From Tubulanus polymorphus (Eukaryota; Nemertea; Palaeonemertea; Tubulaniformes; Tubulanidae), in contig NC_134027.1 of the NCBI RefSeq assembly GCF_964204645.1, forward strand, positions 8,544,485 through 8,608,484: DNA of 64,000 nucleotides. Reading direction: 5' to 3'. Under the pieces are notes generated by a model that ran no database searches, had not been told where the DNA came from, and was given only the letters and a program-made list of their open reading frames with translations. The translations under genes and the position numbers were made by a program. Of the stretch, positions 61,003-64,000 are shown piece by piece (the first letter of the stretch is position 1; every line of letters starts with the position of its first letter).

Positions 61003-63840
61003 ATGAATGACTTCCAAGGATTTAGTCCCCTCCGTACGCCTATTAGTGTTAGGCCTACTTCCGACAAAAAGAAAAAGAAATCAAGAAAGAAGTCTGTAGC
61101 AAATGTCTCGCCGATATTCAACAAGCAAGGCGATGTTCACCTCAGTGAAGTTGAGAACACTAGTCTCACAGAGGCGAGCAGGACGAAAAAGCAGACGAAA
61201 TTGAAACTAGTGCGGCCAGAGAAAGTGACTGAGTTCAAATTACTATCGTCATCTGATGAAGAGGATACAAACGTGAATGATGATTTAACAGCGATAGCTG
61301 ACTCGGTGACTGCGCGTATGAAAAGTGCTTCAAAGAAGAGTAAGAAATTGAAAAATAGTCAGGAGCAGGCCCCAGTCATTAGTGCTGGAAAAATAAAACT
61401 AGAATCTGTGACAAAACGTACACCAGTGAAACAGAAAATTTTGTCGCCAATAAAAAAGCCAGCACCGGTACCGGTATACAAACCAGTGAGTTCGTCAGAA
61501 TCAGAATCTAGTGAAGGCGAAGCCGACCTCAGTATTTCAAAAGACATAATCAATCATAAAAAAGCGTCACCCATTAAGTCATCGTCGGCGCAAGAACCGG
61601 TTAAAGTTTCTTTGGATAAGTCACCCCAAAAAAGTAAATCGTCGTTGGAAAAACCTACTTCTCAGACAGCCGCGATCGAATCAGATTCGGGAAGTTCTAG
61701 CAGTTCAGAAGATGAAGGTGAAAAGGAACCACCAAAAAAATCTGTTAACCTGGTTAAATCAAATTCGAACACTGTTGCCTCGCCAAAAAAGACTGGATTC
61801 GTTAAGCCTGTAGTACCTCTTTCCGAATCGGAGACAAGTTCAAATGAAGATGACTTACCCCCAAAAGGGCAGGAACTTCCTGCCGCAAAACTGATAATAC
61901 CGAAGAAAGTTGCCTCAAAACCGATGAATGTTATGGAATCGGATTCTAGTTCAGACGAAGAAGAGCCTAAAAATCCCGCATCAACAACATCAGTTAAGCA
62001 GTTGTCCCCGAAGAAAGTTGCGTCTACAAGCCTGAATAATGGTGCTTCACCGAAAAAGGCTGAATTCCAAAAATCAAAAGAACCTGTTATGGAATCAGAA
62101 TCAAGTAAACTGGCATCATCACCAGTAAAACAGATGTCACCGAAGAAAGCTGCGAATGCAAATTCAATGAATGTATCTTCACCAAGGAAGGCTGTTATCC
62201 AAAAATCGAAGGACACGATGACACCGAAAAAAACTTACAAATCCAAAGAAATTTTATCGGAATCAGATTCCGACTCTGATGATGCAGCCCCATCGAAAAT
62301 ACCAACGCCTGCTGCGACTATTCAGGATTCAAGGTTTCGTGACTCGAGGGATGGAAGCAGTGACAGCGATGACTCAGACAAAAATGATACTGCACCGGAA
62401 AACCAATCAACGTTGAAACGTGGCGGGGACATGTCGCCTTCGAAATCTCCATCGAAGAAATTAAAATCGTCATTGATTGATGAAGACGACATCCATATTA
62501 CGCATCCATTGACGCAGTTAGATCCTAAAACTAAGTACGTCTATGTTCAGACTGTAGGCTAAACAAAACTGATACCTTGTTTCTCCTAATCAGCGGCGTA
62601 AATAGTAAACTGCGATAAGATTTTTAATCAGTTTGTTTCTGTAAGTGCTGGGTCAGTTTAAGTTAGCTTGGTCATGATTTAGAAAAAAGTTGTGTTTCTG
62701 GGTATATAGGTGGCTGGCCGGGTCTTTTAGGCTCAGCAGAAACAAGGTATTAATTTTCTTAAGCCTTATTCTGAATTTAATTTGCAATGTTTGCTGTGAA
62801 ATATCCTTCAGTGTTCATTGTTGAACTTAGTAAACCCTTGTTGGGTGTAGCGCCTGATTTGAAATCAAACTGAAGCTGATTCTGTTTGTAGAATGGGATG
62901 CTTCCCTTAATGACCAATTAATTTCTTCCTTGTGTTGCTAAGTTGACTTACCGTCAAATTGATTTTGTTAGCCATGAACACCTTAAAGACCGTGAAGACA
63001 TTACAAATATACTTTTAATTTTCCCTGTAACTGTGATATCCCTGCGGATAGGTAATGTTCTAATAATCATTCATTTATTGATTGCGTTATGTTATTCAGG
63101 TATGACTGTCCAGACGATTTTGAGAGTTTGTCAGAAAAATCTGATATACTAACTGTTGAAAATATGGATGAGCATTCTGATTTATGGCTGATACGAGTTC
63201 CCATTAATGTAAGTATTAGCTGTTAAATTCATCACGCTTTTTCAATTTTCGTTGTGTTTATTTTTAATTGATAAACAATAAACTGGATTTGAACTTAGGC
63301 TCAGTTTTGGCTAACTTAATTGAAAATGAGTCAAGCTCTGGGTTAAAGATAATATACGTCAATAAAACTGGGCCCTAGAGTTTAAATTCGAACAACCCCA
63401 TCAGTGCATGTAGCGATTTTCTATCTTACTGATATACCAGTTTGCAATTGTTTTTTAGTTCGATATCAAAGCATTAGACAATGTCTCCTTATCCACCGGA
63501 AAAACAATTACCCTCGAAGTAAGTATTTGATAACGTAATGAAAAAACCGTTAAATGAATACAGTAAACCTTGCATAAGTCGGATCGAAGTCGGAAAATCC
63601 ATTTACAGAAATTAATTCTCAAGGCGTAGTTTTCGGATAAAGTTTGGAAATCTGACTTATTCTGTCGGAAGATTTTTCTTGGTCCCAAAAGATCTGACTT
63701 ATGCAAGGTTTACTGTAATCAATTCCGATACACGCTAATCGATTTTAAACACTGCTTTTTCAAACTGCAAAAATTATGCTTTCATTCGAACATTTCAGAA
63801 CAGCGGAGAATTTGAGGCAAATAAAATGCGAGGGGCTGTG
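61003..63840 (+). CDS. POLR1G: Probable RNA polymerase I subunit POLR1G/RPA34 with long Nopp140/treacle-like N-terminal region; 3' end outside window
   Basis: Exons: 61003-62534, 63100-63208, 63459-63518, 63799-63840, then on beyond the window (581 codons seen). Exon 1 encodes 510 residues of low complexity: acidic Ser clusters (SSDEED, SSSSSEDEGEKE, ESDSSSDEEE, SESDSDSDD) alternate with basic SPKK/SPRK units, the pattern of Nopp140 and treacle. A strong donor (ACTAA|GTACGT) in phase 2 joins exon 2 to give KYDCPDDFESL, then HSDLWLIRVPINFDIKAL, which matches the conserved F-CP-NF and LWLI-AP-DF core of POLR1G/RPA34. If that donor is not used, the frame stops at 62562 after VYVQTVG. In human POLR1G the Lys-rich part follows the core; here it precedes it, as a short acidic segment does in yeast RPA34. 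Two separate genes remain possible. Confidence 0.6.
62570..62752. mobile_element. MITE with TGATACCTTGTTTCTC ends, in the POLR1G-like gene
   Basis: Left TGATACCTTGTTTCTCC at 62570 and right CAGAAACAAGGTATTA ending at 62752. It starts eight bases after the stop codon that would be used if the preceding intron were retained. Confidence 0.8.
63561..63715. mobile_element. pogo/Tigger-like MITE (TA target) in an intron of the POLR1G-like gene
   Basis: CAGTAAACCTTGCATAAGTC and its complement at the other end form a 25-bp inverted repeat with one mismatch, flanked by TA on both sides. CAGT ends and TA duplication fit pogo/Tigger members of the Tc1/mariner superfamily. Confidence 0.85.
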
Positions 63841-64000
63841 GTACGTTGAACTAGATTGTTTAAATGGATTGTTTAATCATAGAACTTGAGTTTATGAGTT
63901 GAGAATTTAATGAACTAGATTGTTTAAATTTGTCATGTGAAATATGAATTATTGATGTTTCGAAATTTCTGTATGAAAATCAACTCTTAACATGCAATAT

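Noticed and set aside
61662-62216. 184-codon minus-strand open frame rich in Phe/Gly/Asp
   Set aside because: It is the exact antisense shadow of the SPKK/acidic repeats on the plus strand; periodic codon use explains it.

Overview
The window is nuclear DNA of an invertebrate animal. It is AT-rich and gene-dense, with many short introns bounded by GT-AG, AATAAA poly(A) signals, and many small inverted-repeat (MITE-like) elements in introns. The gene set (HYDIN, FBXL13/DRC6, a death-domain IRAK, NET1-type RhoGEF, TUSC2) is bilaterian, and single ancestral copies of families that vertebrates have duplicated argue against a vertebrate. A lophotrochozoan such as a mollusc or brachiopod fits, but this is inference only.

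Ten protein-coding genes can be rebuilt from phase-consistent exons. From left to right: 1-14106 (-) is the N-terminal half (about 2,500 codons in 39 exons) of HYDIN, a central-apparatus protein of motile cilia; it runs off the left edge. 16139-17558 (+) is TMEM243. 18719-26127 (+) is FBXL13/DRC6, an F-box/LRR subunit of the ciliary nexin-dynein regulatory complex. 27513-29089 (-) is EXOSC4 (exosome ring subunit Rrp41). 31219-34575 (-) is NPEPL1 (M17 aminopeptidase). 37648-42446 (+) is an IRAK-family protein with a death domain and a kinase domain that looks catalytically dead. 44122-46578 (+) is the ubiquitin-conjugating enzyme UBE2H. 50293-57903 (-) is NET1/ARHGEF3 with two alternative first exons. 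58697-60459 (-) is TUSC2. 61003 to beyond 63840 (+) is a probable RNA polymerase I subunit (POLR1G/RPA34) carrying a long Nopp140/treacle-like N-terminal region; it runs towards the right edge.

The genes do not form an operon or a single pathway. HYDIN and FBXL13 are both axonemal and lie with only TMEM243 between them. NPEPL1 and IRAK, and TUSC2 and the POLR1G-like gene, are head-to-head pairs; FBXL13/EXOSC4 and UBE2H/NET1 are tail-to-tail with short intergenic gaps. Several promoters carry YY1-like ATGGCGG motifs and CRE palindromes. Introns and spacers hold at least seven families of inverted-repeat elements (piggyBac-like TTAA, pogo/Tigger-like TA, and others), one nested insertion, and a perfect 459-bp tandem duplication. 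I found no tRNA, rRNA, CRISPR or complete transposase gene. Exon borders were set by eye from splice signals, reading frame and family resemblance, so single borders may be off by a few bases.
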